DNA of 64,000 nt from GCA-2731375 sp964631725 (GCA_964631725.1 CAZVYX010000012.1:51428-115427), one strand, 5' to 3'. Shown: positions 52,030-61,445, counted from the stretch's first letter. Program-made: numbers and translations. Notes: generated by a model not told the origin, from the sequence alone.

Positions 52030-53571
52030 CTAGACGATACGGGTGTCGTGGCGTCCCCAATAGCGGTCCTTGATCAGGCGTTTGTATAGCTTGCCGTTCT
52101 CATGCCGGGGTAATTGTGCCTCGAAATCCACGCTGCGGGGGCATTTGATGTGCGACAGATGCTCCCGGCTGTAGGCCAGGATTTCTTCTTCCAGTTCCGC
52201 GCCGGCCAACGCGGGATCGATGGGCTGCACCACCGCCTTGACCGCTTCGCCGAATTCCGGGTCCGGTACGCCGACCACGGCCACATCCATGACCTTGGGA
52301 TGGCCGACCAATAGATTTTCAATTTCTTGCGGATAGATATTGACGCCGCCGGAAATAATCATGAAGGACTGGCGGTCGGTCAAATAAAGATAGCCGTCCT
52401 CGTCCTGATAGCCGACATCGCCCAGGGTGGACCAGCCGCGGTCGTTGCGGCTCTCCGCCGTACGCTCGGGATCATTGTAATAGGTAAATTCCGGACCGTC
52501 GGCGAAATAGATCGCGCCAGGCGTACCGGTCGGCTGTTCGCCGCCGTCCTCGTCAAGAATATGCACGATCCCGAACAGGGCCCGCCCGACGGAGCCGCGA
52601 TGAGCCAGCCAATCCTCGGAATTGATGGCGCAAAAGCCGTTGCCCTCGGTGCCGGCATAATATTCATGCAAGATTGGGCCCCACCAATCAATCATTTGCT
52701 GCTTGATCTCGATGGGGCAGGGGGCAGCAGCGTGCACGGCCACCTTGTGGGAGGAAAGGTCATATCTGGTGCGGACCTCGGCGGGCAGTTTCAGCATACG
52801 CACGAACATGGTCGGCACCCATTGACTATGGCTGACCTTGTAGCGTTCGATCAGGGCCAGAGCGGCTTCGGGGTCGAAACGCTCCATCACGATACAGGTG
52901 CCGCCCTTTTTCAAAAGCCCCATGTTGAAGCGCAGGGGCGCGGAATGATACAGGGGCGCCGGGGATAGATAGATCGATTGCTCGCTCACGCCATACAAGG
53001 TGCCGCCGACATCAACGGGGCTTTGCGGCGTTCCCAGGGGATCACCTTTGATTGGTTTTCTGATGCCCTTGGGCCGCCCGGTCGTGCCGGAGGAATAGAG
53101 CATGTCGGCGCCTTCGTATTCGTCCGCGATGGGACCTTGGGGTTGAACGGCAATCGCCTCGTCGTAGGAGCGGTAGCCCTCGATCGCCTCACCGACCATC
53201 AGGCGGGTTTCGACATTTGGCATCATCGCCACCAATTCGGTTGCCACATCGGCCTTGGCCTGGGAGGTGATGAAAACCCTGGCGCCGCAATCGCCAACGA
53301 TGAAATCCACTTCCTCCGCCGTCAGGTAGGATGAGATACAGGTGTAATAAAGCCCCGCCCGATGGGCCGCCCAGCAGATCTGCAAATATTCCGGATGGTT
53401 TTCCATATAGATGGCGATGGTGTCACCAAGGCCCAGGCCGAGACTGCGGAACAGTTGCGACCCCTGGTTCGAGGCATCATTCAAATCGCCATAACTGACC
53501 ACTTGGCCGCTGCTGGCCATGATGTAGGCTGGTTTGTCAGGGTTCGCGGCGGCATGAATTCCAGGATGCAT
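52030..53571 (-). CDS. AMP-dependent acyl-CoA synthetase
   Basis: This is a 513-residue ANL-superfamily ligase. The P-loop MLYSSGTTGRPKGIRKPI is conventional. HEYYAGTEGNG and GDVGYQDEDGYLYLTDR follow, with the catalytic Lys in HENGKLYKR near the C-terminus. It activates a fatty or aromatic acid to its CoA ester. It is divergent from the MaoC gene across 160 bases that hold small repeats, so the pair may be co-regulated. Confidence 0.92.
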   Translation of the reverse strand: MHPGIHAAANPDKPAYIMASSGQVVSYGDLNDASNQGSQLFRSLGLGLGDTIAIYMENHPEYLQICWAAHRAGLYYTCISSYLTAEEVDFIVGDCGARVFITSQAKADVATELVAMMPNVETRLMVGEAIEGYRSYDEAIAVQPQGPIADEYEGADMLYSSGTTGRPKGIRKPIKGDPLGTPQSPVDVGGTLYGVSEQSIYLSPAPLYHSAPLRFNMGLLKKGGTCIVMERFDPEAALALIERYKVSHSQWVPTMFVRMLKLPAEVRTRYDLSSHKVAVHAAAPCPIEIKQQMIDWWGPILHEYYAGTEGNGFCAINSEDWLAHRGSVGRALFGIVHILDEDGGEQPTGTPGAIYFADGPEFTYYNDPERTAESRNDRGWSTLGDVGYQDEDGYLYLTDRQSFMIISGGVNIYPQEIENLLVGHPKVMDVAVVGVPDPEFGEAVKAVVQPIDPALAGAELEEEILAYSREHLSHIKCPRSVDFEAQLPRHENGKLYKRLIKDRYWGRHDTRIV

Positions 53572-53644
53572 GAACTACTCCAGGTGAGGCGACGGCATAG
53601 GTGCCGGCACCTATATAGCAAGCCCCGCTTGCAATGGGCAATTG

Positions 53645-53668
53645 CCGGCCAGAACCGGCCAGAACCGG
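53645..53668. repeat. Short tandem repeat (10-bp unit)
   Basis: CCGGCCAGAA is repeated twice and followed by CCGG. It lies in the divergent region between the acyl-CoA synthetase and MaoC genes. Direct repeats TTGCAATG flank it at 53629-53636 and 53695-53702. Their role is unknown. Confidence 0.6.
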
Positions 53669-53734
53669 ATAGCAGCGCTTGCCGGATTGGGCTATTGCAA
53701 TGACTGACACGAGCGCGGTTGAAGGAGCGGCATG

Positions 53735-54193
53735 ATGAGTGATCGTTGGTACGAGGATTTCAAGGTTGGCGACCGTATTGTCTCGCCGGGTAAGACCGTG
53801 ACGGAAGCTGAAATCATCGATTGGGCATTCCGTTTCGACCCGCAACCCTTTCACATGGACAAGCTGGCGGCGGAAGAGCACATGTATGGCGGTCTGATTG
53901 CTTCGGGCTGGATGCTGGGAACCTATGCCTTTCGCTTGTTCACCATGGCCAATCCCTGGGCCCCGGAGGCCTCGCTTGGTTCCCCGGGAATTGACGGTTT
54001 GCGCTGGATCCGCCCGGTCCGCCCCGACGACACCATTCATGTGGTCGTTACCATTACCGATTGCCGCCTGTCGGCAAGCAAGCCGGATCGCGGCGTGGTC
54101 GGCATGGACTGGCAGGTGCTGGATCAGAATGACGAAGTGGCGATGACCATGCGCTCGATACAGTTGTTGCGGCGCCGAGGCATGTCGGATTAG
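53735..54193 (+). CDS. MaoC family dehydratase
   Basis: This is a 152-residue single-hotdog MaoC dehydratase. EDFKVGDRIVSPGKTVTEAEII leads to the catalytic Asp/His in FDPQPFHMD. GGLIASGWMLGT and IRPVRPDDTIHV follow. It likely hydrates a short enoyl-CoA. AAGGAG is 7 bases before this ATG. The ATG 3 bases upstream is an alternative. Confidence 0.9.
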   Translation: MSDRWYEDFKVGDRIVSPGKTVTEAEIIDWAFRFDPQPFHMDKLAAEEHMYGGLIASGWMLGTYAFRLFTMANPWAPEASLGSPGIDGLRWIRPVRPDDTIHVVVTITDCRLSASKPDRGVVGMDWQVLDQNDEVAMTMRSIQLLRRRGMSD

Positions 54194-54265
54194 AACCGAA
54201 TGCCGGTGCCGGCCAATTTCGAAATGCCATTTCCGGCGCCGGATGGAAAAGAGGAGTCAGTAACC

Positions 54266-55180
54266 ATGAAACTCGGCATCATGACGGGAGCGATACCCGA
54301 TCCCAGCGCCAGCATCGACAATTTCATCGCCATGGCCAAGGATGTGGAGGCGCGGGGCTTTGCCTCCCTATGGCTGGCCAATACCCGTGGCCATGATGCG
54401 GTCACGGCGATGGCCATGGCCGGGCGCGAAACCGAGCGGATCGAGGTCGGCACTGCCGTGACACCGATCCAGCCGCGCCATCCGACCGCCCTGGCGCAGC
54501 AGGCCTTGACCGCCTCGGCTCTGGCGCGGGGCCGCCTTACTCTAGGTATCGGCCTCTCCCACAAGATCGTGATCGAGGACACCCTGGGGCTTTCATACGC
54601 GCAACCCGCCAAAACCATGCGGGAGTATCTGGAGATCCTAATGCCCCTGCTGGGCCATCGGCTGGCGGCCTTCAAGGGCGATCTGTACCGCAGCAAGATC
54701 GAAATGGATGTTCCCGACGCGGCCAATCCGGTGCCGGTCGTGATGGCGGCCCTTGGCCCGATGATGCTGGGTCTGGCGGGCCGCTATACCGACGGCACGG
54801 CGCTATGGATGACCGGCCCGGCGACGATCTCCGATCACATCGTGCCGACAATGTCCGGCGCCGCGCAAGAGGCGGGGCGTCCGGCGCCGCGTGTCATTGC
54901 CGGTTTCCCCGTGGTCCTGACCAATGATGTGGATGGGGCGCGGGAGAAGGTCGATCAGATCCTCCAGGTCTACGGCCAGCTGCCGTCCTATCGCGCGATG
55001 ATGGACCGTGAAGGCGCCGCCAATCCCAGCGACATCGCCTTGATCGGAAATGAAGCTGCCCTGGATGCCAGGATCGAGGAAATCTCGGCGTCCGGCGCGA
55101 CGGAAATGATCTCCGTCCTGCTGGAAACCGAACCCGGCGCCAAGGCCCGCACACTGAACTATTTGCAAAATAGGCTGTAG
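54266..55180 (+). CDS. Luciferase-like (LLM) oxidoreductase, copy 3
   Basis: This is a 304-residue luciferase-like TIM-barrel protein containing FIAMAKDVEARGFASLWLANTRGHDAVTAMAMAG, EVGTAVTPIQPRHPTALAQQALT and LTLGIGLSHKIVIED, with AALGPMMLGLAGRYTDGTALW typical of F420-dependent LLM members. It follows MaoC by about 70 bases in the same direction. The third LLM in this window, it is not close to a flavin reductase, so F420 use is more likely here. Confidence 0.86.
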   Translation: MKLGIMTGAIPDPSASIDNFIAMAKDVEARGFASLWLANTRGHDAVTAMAMAGRETERIEVGTAVTPIQPRHPTALAQQALTASALARGRLTLGIGLSHKIVIEDTLGLSYAQPAKTMREYLEILMPLLGHRLAAFKGDLYRSKIEMDVPDAANPVPVVMAALGPMMLGLAGRYTDGTALWMTGPATISDHIVPTMSGAAQEAGRPAPRVIAGFPVVLTNDVDGAREKVDQILQVYGQLPSYRAMMDREGAANPSDIALIGNEAALDARIEEISASGATEMISVLLETEPGAKARTLNYLQNRL

Positions 55181-55490
55181 CGCGTTCGGTCGGCGCAACA
55201 GAAGCGGCAGACCATGCCGGCGGGTGGGAGCCGTCTTCAGTATCAGGAGGAGACCATCAAATTGTCTCCATAAAGCTGGCCGCGCTTAGACGTTTTTCCG
55301 GAGTGGTGCCGGCCCTGAAACAAGTCCCGTGAGGCGGGTTCATAATTTCAAAGGAATATCCTGCTATGCATGTACCCACATCATTTTTGGGTGGCACCTT
55401 TGACGCCTTGTGAGGATGCCTCGACTATCTCGTCGCCGATTTAGTCAGTGTTCAAAGGGCCGAGCAAACGCTGGGGAATGGAGTTAAGTC
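55181..55490. other. Intergenic region, no gene seen
   Basis: This stretch holds two small hairpins: CCCG/CGGG with a 5-base loop near 55327-55339, and ACCCA/TGGGT near 55374-55392. There are only very short frames. A GGAATGGAGTT ribosome site precedes the CBS gene. I see no RNA gene. Confidence 0.5.
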
Positions 55491-55940
55491 ATGCGAATTC
55501 AGCAAATTCTAAACAAAAAAGATAACGCCATTTGTGCGGTCTCGCGAGATACGGCGATCGACGACATCGTCAAGACCATGGCGGAACAGAACATCGGGAC
55601 GGTACTGGTTACGGGGGAAGACGACAGCTTGGCGGGCATCCTCTCCGAGCGTGATGTGATCAGGCAGCTTGCTCTTCGCGGGGCCGACATGCTGGACCTG
55701 CAGGCGGAAGAGATCATGGCGAAAAAAGTCACCACATGTACCGCCGGGAGCGATGTGGCGAATGTATTGGAGCAAATGAGTGCACTCTCAATCCGCCACC
55801 TGCCGGTCGTTGACAGCGGCGTTCCGGTTGGCATGGTCAGTATTCGCGACCTCCTGGACGCCCAAAGAGGGCTCTTGGTGGAGGAAATCGAGAGGCGGCA
55901 GCGAGCGGCGGATACGATCCTGATGTCGCAGCTTGACTGA
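55491..55940 (+). CDS. Two-CBS-domain protein
   Basis: This 149-residue protein consists of a Bateman pair. The first CBS runs about 8-60 (AVSRDTAIDDIVKTMAEQNIGTVLVTGEDDSLAGILSERDVIRQ) and the second about 75-125 (TTCTAGSDVANVLEQMSALSIRHLPVVDSGVPVGMVSIRDLL). Such modules bind adenine nucleotides or SAM and act as sensors. It lies upstream of the selenoprotein gene after 184 bases. Direct co-regulation is not shown. Confidence 0.9.
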   Translation: MRIQQILNKKDNAICAVSRDTAIDDIVKTMAEQNIGTVLVTGEDDSLAGILSERDVIRQLALRGADMLDLQAEEIMAKKVTTCTAGSDVANVLEQMSALSIRHLPVVDSGVPVGMVSIRDLLDAQRGLLVEEIERRQRAADTILMSQLD

Positions 55941-56124
55941 ACACCCGCCCGGATAAAGGGCCGCATTCAGAAAGAGCACACGGAGCGCAAAGGGCGCGAT
56001 CCCGTATCATGCAAATTCGGCGCCTGCTCAAGCCAACGTATCGATTGCTCGCATGATTAACCCATGACATCCTGTCGCCCGGAAGATACGAAGCGGGGGA
56101 GCAAGATTGGGCCATGGGGGAAGC

Positions 56125-57366
56125 ATGGTGAATATTGGCGATCTATCGCCTGAAAGTGCGCAACATCTTCTGGACAAGGATTGCCCACCATTCGAGTCGG
56201 CGCCATTTGTCGCGGGCCCACCGTTGCACGAACGCCGCGTAGCGATTGTGACGACAGCGGGTCTGCACCGGCGGGATGACAAGAACTTTGATCTGAGCGA
56301 TCTCAGCTACCGGGTGATCCCAAGCGATGTCCGGCTGCAAGACCTGGTGATGACGCAAGCTTCGGTGAATTTCGACCGCACCGGATTTCAGCAGGATGTG
56401 AACGTCGTCTTCCCCCTCGATCGTCTGCGCGAGCTGGAAACGGCGGGCGAAATCGGCTCGATCGCCAAATTCCACTACGCCTTCAATGGTGCCGGCCAAC
56501 TGGCCTCGGCTTTCGAGCCGACGGCGCGGGAAGTCGGCCGGATGTTGAAGGAGGATGGGGTCAATGCCGCGCTACTGGTCCCGGTCTGACCCAATTGCAC
56601 GCGCGCCGTCGGCGGGCTCGGCCACTATATTGAGGATGAAGGCGTCGCGACGACAGGCATCAGTCTCGTGCGGGAAATTACCGAGCGGCTACGGCCGCCA
56701 CGGTTCCTGTGGGTTCCTTTTGAACTTGGCCGGCCCTTTGGTGCACCCGACGAACCGGAATTCCAAACGGAAGTGTTGCGGGCAGCCCTCGTTCTCTTGG
56801 AACGCCGGGACGACCCACCCATTCTCGATGACTTTCCCATCGAGGCTCCGGGCGAGGGTCCCATGGAGATGACCGGATGGAGCTGTCCAATCTCGCTTCC
56901 ACCGCCTGAAGTGACGGATGGCCCGGCCCTGCTCGCCAGCATTTTACAGGAATTGTCCAGCCTCACTCCCTGGCATACCCTGGCTAGGGAAACACGTGGC
57001 CGCACGGGTGTCGGCGCCGCCAGGATGAAAATTGAAGAGTCAGCGCGATTCCTACACGCCTTGTTGGTGAAAAAGGAATTCGCCGAAAATCCATCTGGGA
57101 CGCTCAGCCTCGGGCAGACCTTTCGCGGCGCATCGGAAGACATGCGGACTTTCTATATGGAAGCGGCAACGGCGAAGCCCGGCCGCGCCACCAGCCGTGA
57201 GCTTGCCGATTGGTTTTGGGGCGAAACGGCGGCGGGCAAACTTCTTCTGATGCTGCATCCGGCATGTCTTGAGAGCGCGGATAAGGGCGTACGGCGGGTA
57301 GCATCAAAACAGCTTGTTCCCAGGGCGCAGCAGCACCGATTGAACTCCATGGCATCTACCGAATAG
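56125..57366 (+). CDS. Selenoprotein, GrdB/PrdB-like reductase family, with in-frame UGA at codon 155
   Basis: Read through TGA 56587-56589 as Sec155, this is a single 413-residue protein. The residues before it end in LLVPV. Those after it continue in the same frame as PNCTRAVGGLGHYIEDEG, then SLVREITERLRPPRFLWVPF. In recalled GrdB/PrdB-family homologues this position reads V-P-V-C-P-x-C, so the TGA falls exactly on the redox Cys, with Cys158 as partner. The second part has LGRPFGAPDEPEFQ and a WSCPI block typical of the family. The family reduces glycine, betaine, sarcosine or D-proline in clostridia. The substrate here is unknown. The gene needs SelA/B/C/D, presumably encoded elsewhere. 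Conventional calling would give two false genes or a pseudogene. Confidence 0.85.
56601..56617 (+). promoter_or_regulatory. Candidate bacterial SECIS element
   Basis: Stem CGCC (56604-56607)/GGCG (56611-56614) closes a 3-base loop GTC, whose first base is G. Outside a G-G mismatch, C602-G616 and G601-C617 extend it. The loop is 18 bases after the UGA, within the usual bacterial SECIS window. G+C-rich sequence makes such a small hairpin possible by chance. Confidence 0.5.
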
Positions 57367-57447
57367 GAAAATGTGCTCCCCCCGGGGCGCACGATGTAAG
57401 CGGAGATAGCGGCATATCCTCGATCATGACCGGCGAAAGGAAATGAC

Positions 57448-58434
57448 ATGCATGGCAGACAAAAAACACTAATTCGCGACGAGCCAATTTCGGGCCCGAT
57501 GACCTGGATGTCGGAAACCATGCTGCCCGGTGACGGTCTCGTCTTACTTGAAGCCCGGCACCTCGACGAACTGCGCGCCACGGCGGCGGAGATAGTTGCC
57601 AATCCTCTTCCCATTGAAAGGCTTGATCCTGGGCTATTTGACATGCCCGCCTGCCGCGCCCTAATGGGGCAGGTCCGCAAGCAGCTTGATGATGAGATAG
57701 GGTTTGCCATCATCGACCGCCTGCCAGTTGATGAATTTGATCCCGAGACGATGAAGAAGCTCTATTGGCTTTTGATGAACATGACCGGTCAGATTGTTGC
57801 CCAGTCATGGGACGGCACCTTGGTCTATGACATTATCGATACGAAAAAGCGGACCGAAGCGGGCAATGGCGTGCGTTCATCCAAGACCAATCAGGGACAG
57901 AATTATCACGTAGACAATGCCTTTAATTTGCCGCCTGACTTTGTCGGTCTATTTTGTCTACAGACCGCGGTCGAGGGCGGTGTTTCGGGCCTTATCAGCT
58001 TCGAGACCGTATACAACAAGCTTCTGGATAAACATCGGGAGGTGATTCCGCGGCTCTACCAACCTTTCCACTACGACCGTCAGCAAGAGCATGCACCGGG
58101 TGGTCAACTTACACTCGAAAAGCCGATGGTTGAGTATGACGGCAAGACAATTGCTTTCAATTTCAATCTGCGCCTTGTCGAGCAAGGTTATGAGGTTGCC
58201 GGTGTCGAAATGGATGCGGAGGCAAAAGCGGCAATTGAAGCATTGGATTCGATCACGGAATCATCCGGCCTCGGAAAGGCATTCGAGTTTGATCGCGGCC
58301 AGATCCAGATCACCAACAACAGACAGCTCGGTCATCGCAGAACGGCATATACGGATCACGTTGATCCGGCTCAGCGCCGGCATCTCGTACGAACATGGGT
58401 TCGCGACCAGGGCCGCCCCTTTTATCTGGGTTAG
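57448..58434 (+). CDS. TauD/TfdA-like Fe(II)/2-oxoglutarate dioxygenase
   Basis: This is a 328-residue dioxygenase of the TauD/TfdA type. The facial-triad elements are His154-x-Asp156 (NYHVDNAFN) and a distal His296 (LGHRRTAYTDH), with the 2-oxoglutarate-binding Arg in the C-terminal RRHLVRTWVRD (about 311-319). The substrate is unknown. It follows the selenoprotein gene by about 80 bases. Two hand-counted lines (57721 and 57901) have about 43% and 38% G+C, below the window norm, suggesting acquisition by transfer. Confidence 0.85.
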   Translation: MHGRQKTLIRDEPISGPMTWMSETMLPGDGLVLLEARHLDELRATAAEIVANPLPIERLDPGLFDMPACRALMGQVRKQLDDEIGFAIIDRLPVDEFDPETMKKLYWLLMNMTGQIVAQSWDGTLVYDIIDTKKRTEAGNGVRSSKTNQGQNYHVDNAFNLPPDFVGLFCLQTAVEGGVSGLISFETVYNKLLDKHREVIPRLYQPFHYDRQQEHAPGGQLTLEKPMVEYDGKTIAFNFNLRLVEQGYEVAGVEMDAEAKAAIEALDSITESSGLGKAFEFDRGQIQITNNRQLGHRRTAYTDHVDPAQRRHLVRTWVRDQGRPFYLG

Positions 58435-58575
58435 CCCGGAACAACATGGGCAGGGTCGCATGGGCCTGTCATGCGGAAATCGTGAGCTTCCCAATGGCAC
58501 GGGATTGAGGTGAACAAGGCCGCCACGGTCGGCTCTTTCCCATGACGGAGCAATGCTGGATTCAGATCGTCTCGA

Positions 58576-59928
58576 TTACTGCACGCCGTAGGCCAGCATG
58601 GCGTCGGCGACCTTGACGAAACCGGCGATGTTGGCGCCTGATAGGTAGTCGCAGCCGCCATCCTTGCCCTTGCCTTCGCCATAGAGGAAGCAACTGTCAT
58701 GGATGCCTTGCATGGTCTCCAGCAACAGTTTTTGCAAATCATCCTCGCTCCACGAGATACGGGCGGAATTCTGGCTCATCTCCATACCGGAGACGGCGAC
58801 ACCGCCTGCGTTCGCCGCCTTGGACGGACCATACAGGATGCCGGCATCCTGGAAGACATTGATGCCTTCCACAACGGTCGGCATGTTGGCGCCTTCGGAA
58901 ATGCCCTTGCAGCCGTTCTTCACCAACAGCTTGGCCTCGTCCTCGTCAATCTCGTTCTGCGTTGCACAGGGGATGGCGTAGTCGCAGGGCACGCTCCAGG
59001 GCCGCCCTTCGTGGAATTCAGCGCCGGGGTATTGGGCGACATATTCCGAGATCCTGCCCCGGCGGACGTTCTTCAGCTCCTTGACCCATTCCAGTTTTTC
59101 CGCGTCGATGCCGTTGGGGTCAAAAATGTACCCACCCGAATCCGATAAGGTCAGCACCTTGGCGCCCAGATGCAGGCATTTTTCCGCCGCGTAAGTGGCG
59201 ACATTTCCCGAGCCCGAAATGCTGACGGTAGCGCCGTCAAGGGCGCCGCCAACCTTCTCCAGCATGCATTGCAGAAAATAGACCGCGCCATAGCCCGTTG
59301 CCTCGGTACGGATCAGGGAGCCGCCGAACTCCAGCCCCTTGCCCGTCAGGATACCTTCGAACTTGTTGGTCAGACGTTTGTACTGGCCGAACATATAACC
59401 GATCTCGCGGGCGCCGACGCCGATGTCGCCGGCGGGAACGTCGATGTTTGGGCCGATGTGGCGGCATAGCTCGGTCATGAAGGATTGGCAGAAACGCATC
59501 ACCTCATTTTCGCTTTTGCCCTTTGGATTGAAGTTGGCGCCGCCCTTGCCGCCGCCCATGGGCAGGCCGGTCAAAGAATTCTTAAACTGCTGCTCGAAGC
59601 CCAGGAATTTCAGGACACTTTCATTGACTGATGGGTGAAAGCGGCAGCCGCCCTTGTAGGGCCCGATCGCGTTGTTGAACTGCACCCGCCAGCCGCGGTT
59701 GACCCGGATGTTGCCCTCGTCATCTTCCCAGCAAACCCTGAAGCTGACGACCCTGTCGGGCTCGGTCATGCGCTCCAGTATCTGCATCTTGTGGTAGACG
59801 GGCTTTTCCGCGATATAGGGTAGGATCGTGTCCACCACTTCATGCACCGCCTGATGAAATTCGGGCTGTCCCGGATTGCGCTTTATCACGCCGTCCATGA
59901 AATGTTCCACGGTTATGGGCTCTGTCAT
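58576..59928 (-). CDS. gdhA: NADP-specific glutamate dehydrogenase
   Basis: This is a 450-residue GdhA-type hexameric enzyme that makes glutamate from 2-oxoglutarate and ammonium with NADPH. Lys128 in GGGKGG and Asp168 in PAGDIGVG match catalytic positions of the bacterial family. The nucleotide-binding GSGNVATYAAEK and C-terminal SGANIAGFVKVADAM are present. I chose ATG 59928, where homology begins. The frame extends further upstream without support. Confidence 0.95.
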   Translation of the reverse strand: MTEPITVEHFMDGVIKRNPGQPEFHQAVHEVVDTILPYIAEKPVYHKMQILERMTEPDRVVSFRVCWEDDEGNIRVNRGWRVQFNNAIGPYKGGCRFHPSVNESVLKFLGFEQQFKNSLTGLPMGGGKGGANFNPKGKSENEVMRFCQSFMTELCRHIGPNIDVPAGDIGVGAREIGYMFGQYKRLTNKFEGILTGKGLEFGGSLIRTEATGYGAVYFLQCMLEKVGGALDGATVSISGSGNVATYAAEKCLHLGAKVLTLSDSGGYIFDPNGIDAEKLEWVKELKNVRRGRISEYVAQYPGAEFHEGRPWSVPCDYAIPCATQNEIDEDEAKLLVKNGCKGISEGANMPTVVEGINVFQDAGILYGPSKAANAGGVAVSGMEMSQNSARISWSEDDLQKLLLETMQGIHDSCFLYGEGKGKDGGCDYLSGANIAGFVKVADAMLAYGVQ

Positions 59929-60212
59929 TGGATATCCCCATCCTGCTTTCCGGCCGGTGATGTGCGATGTGAAGCGCCCCATGCAGGCTTCAGCCCTAAA
60001 GGCGCCAGCGATCTGGCCAGCAATCGCCTCGAAGTCCGCCACATCGCCATATCCCCAAAATTCGATTTGTGCCGCGACTGTCGTGATACTATCGGCCGTA
60101 CTCCCAGCAAACAACCGATACCGGAGGTGATGGGGAGGTGCATGGTTCAGCACTGGCGGTGAATTGGGGAGGGGTGTGCGGTATGGGAATGCGTTTTGAG
60201 GGCGGCCGATAG

Positions 60213-61445
60213 ATGCCGGTGGGGCGGTTGATTGTCCTGATGTGCGGCTTTCTGGGCTTGACCCTGTTGGGCATGCATGCGGTGCCGGCGCTGTTGCCGC
60301 AGTTCGTGGCCATATGGTCCCTAAGCAATACCGAGGCCGGCTGGATCGCCGGCATTCCTTATCTGACCTATCTTGTCGGCGTATCCTTCGTCGGCATGAC
60401 CGACCGCATCGATGCCCGCCGGATGCTGATCCTGGGCGCACTCATTAATGTTGTTGGTTATGGCGGCATGGGCCTGGCCGGCGGCTTCTGGAGTGCGCTG
60501 TTCTTTCGCACCTTGCAGGGCGTGGGCTTCGCCTGGACCTATCTGCCGGGGGTTAAGGCGATTTCGGACCGGGTTGCGGGTGATGCCAAGGGCCGGGCGT
60601 CATCGATCTATGTTTCCTCATTTGCCGTCTGTTCCTCCCTGTCCCTGCTCGCAGCGGCGGAGACCAGGGATGCATTCGGCTGGGAATGGGCCTTTGTCCT
60701 GCCCGCCATAACCAATCTGATCGCCGCCGGCTTGATGCTGTTCTTGCTGCCGCCCGCGGAACCGGAAGGTGCGGCGGAAGCACGCGCACCATTGCGCCTT
60801 GTTCCGGATTTCGCCGGCGTCTGGCGCAATCGTGTTGTCCTTGGCTATATCGTCGGTTCCTTCGCGCATCATTTCGAATTGCTGGCCGTGCGCGGCTGGT
60901 CCGTGGCGTTTCTGACCTGGGTGGTGGCGGTGCGGCCTGATATTCCCGATGGCTTCAACGTGCCCTTGGTGGCGACATTGCTGATCCTGATCGGCGTGCC
61001 GACCAGCATGGCGGGTGGAGAATTCGGCCATCGCATCGGTTATGCCCGGGCCGCCTTTCTGGTTATGACCGCCTCGGCCCTGGCGGCGTTTTTCGTGGGC
61101 TTTTCCGCCGTCTGGCCGCTGTGGCTGCTGACCGGGCTGGTATTGCTGCATAACTGCTTCGTACTAGCGGATTCGGGCATGTTGAACGCCGGCGCCGTGA
61201 ACGCCTCCGACCCCGCGCAGCGCGGCAACACGGTCGCTGTTTTTGGCGTCGCCGCGGCCGCCGGCGGCCTGTTGGGGCCGGTGATGTTCGGCGTCATTCT
61301 TGACCGCACCGGGTCAGGTCAAAGTGCCGGCAGTTGGGGTTGGGCCTTTGCCGCGACGGGCATGGTAATTCTGGCCGGGGCCGTCGCCGTGCGCCTGCTG
61401 TCGTGGCGGCCGGTTGGTCCCGATGTGGTCAGCGGCCGAGAATGA
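60213..61445 (+). CDS. MFS transporter
   Basis: This is a 410-residue, roughly 12-helix major facilitator protein. VLMCGFLGLTLLGMHAVPALLPQFVA is the first helix. The inter-helix signature GMTDRIDARRMLILGALINVVG resembles the cytoplasmic loop 2-3 motif. QGVGFAWTYLPGVKAISDR is another family stretch. The substrate is unknown. Its 3' end overlaps the convergent thiolase gene by 17 bases. Confidence 0.87.
   Translation: MPVGRLIVLMCGFLGLTLLGMHAVPALLPQFVAIWSLSNTEAGWIAGIPYLTYLVGVSFVGMTDRIDARRMLILGALINVVGYGGMGLAGGFWSALFFRTLQGVGFAWTYLPGVKAISDRVAGDAKGRASSIYVSSFAVCSSLSLLAAAETRDAFGWEWAFVLPAITNLIAAGLMLFLLPPAEPEGAAEARAPLRLVPDFAGVWRNRVVLGYIVGSFAHHFELLAVRGWSVAFLTWVVAVRPDIPDGFNVPLVATLLILIGVPTSMAGGEFGHRIGYARAAFLVMTASALAAFFVGFSAVWPLWLLTGLVLLHNCFVLADSGMLNAGAVNASDPAQRGNTVAVFGVAAAAGGLLGPVMFGVILDRTGSGQSAGSWGWAFAATGMVILAGAVAVRLLSWRPVGPDVVSGRE

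Noticed and set aside
56587..57366. Interpretation as a pseudogene with a premature stop
   Set aside because: The single TGA lies exactly at the family redox Cys and the downstream frame stays open and family-like for 259 codons. No other defect is seen.
59929..60441. N-terminal extension of glutamate dehydrogenase and other frames here
   Set aside because: The family starts at MTEPITVEHF. The extension is proline/arginine-rich and unlike GdhA.
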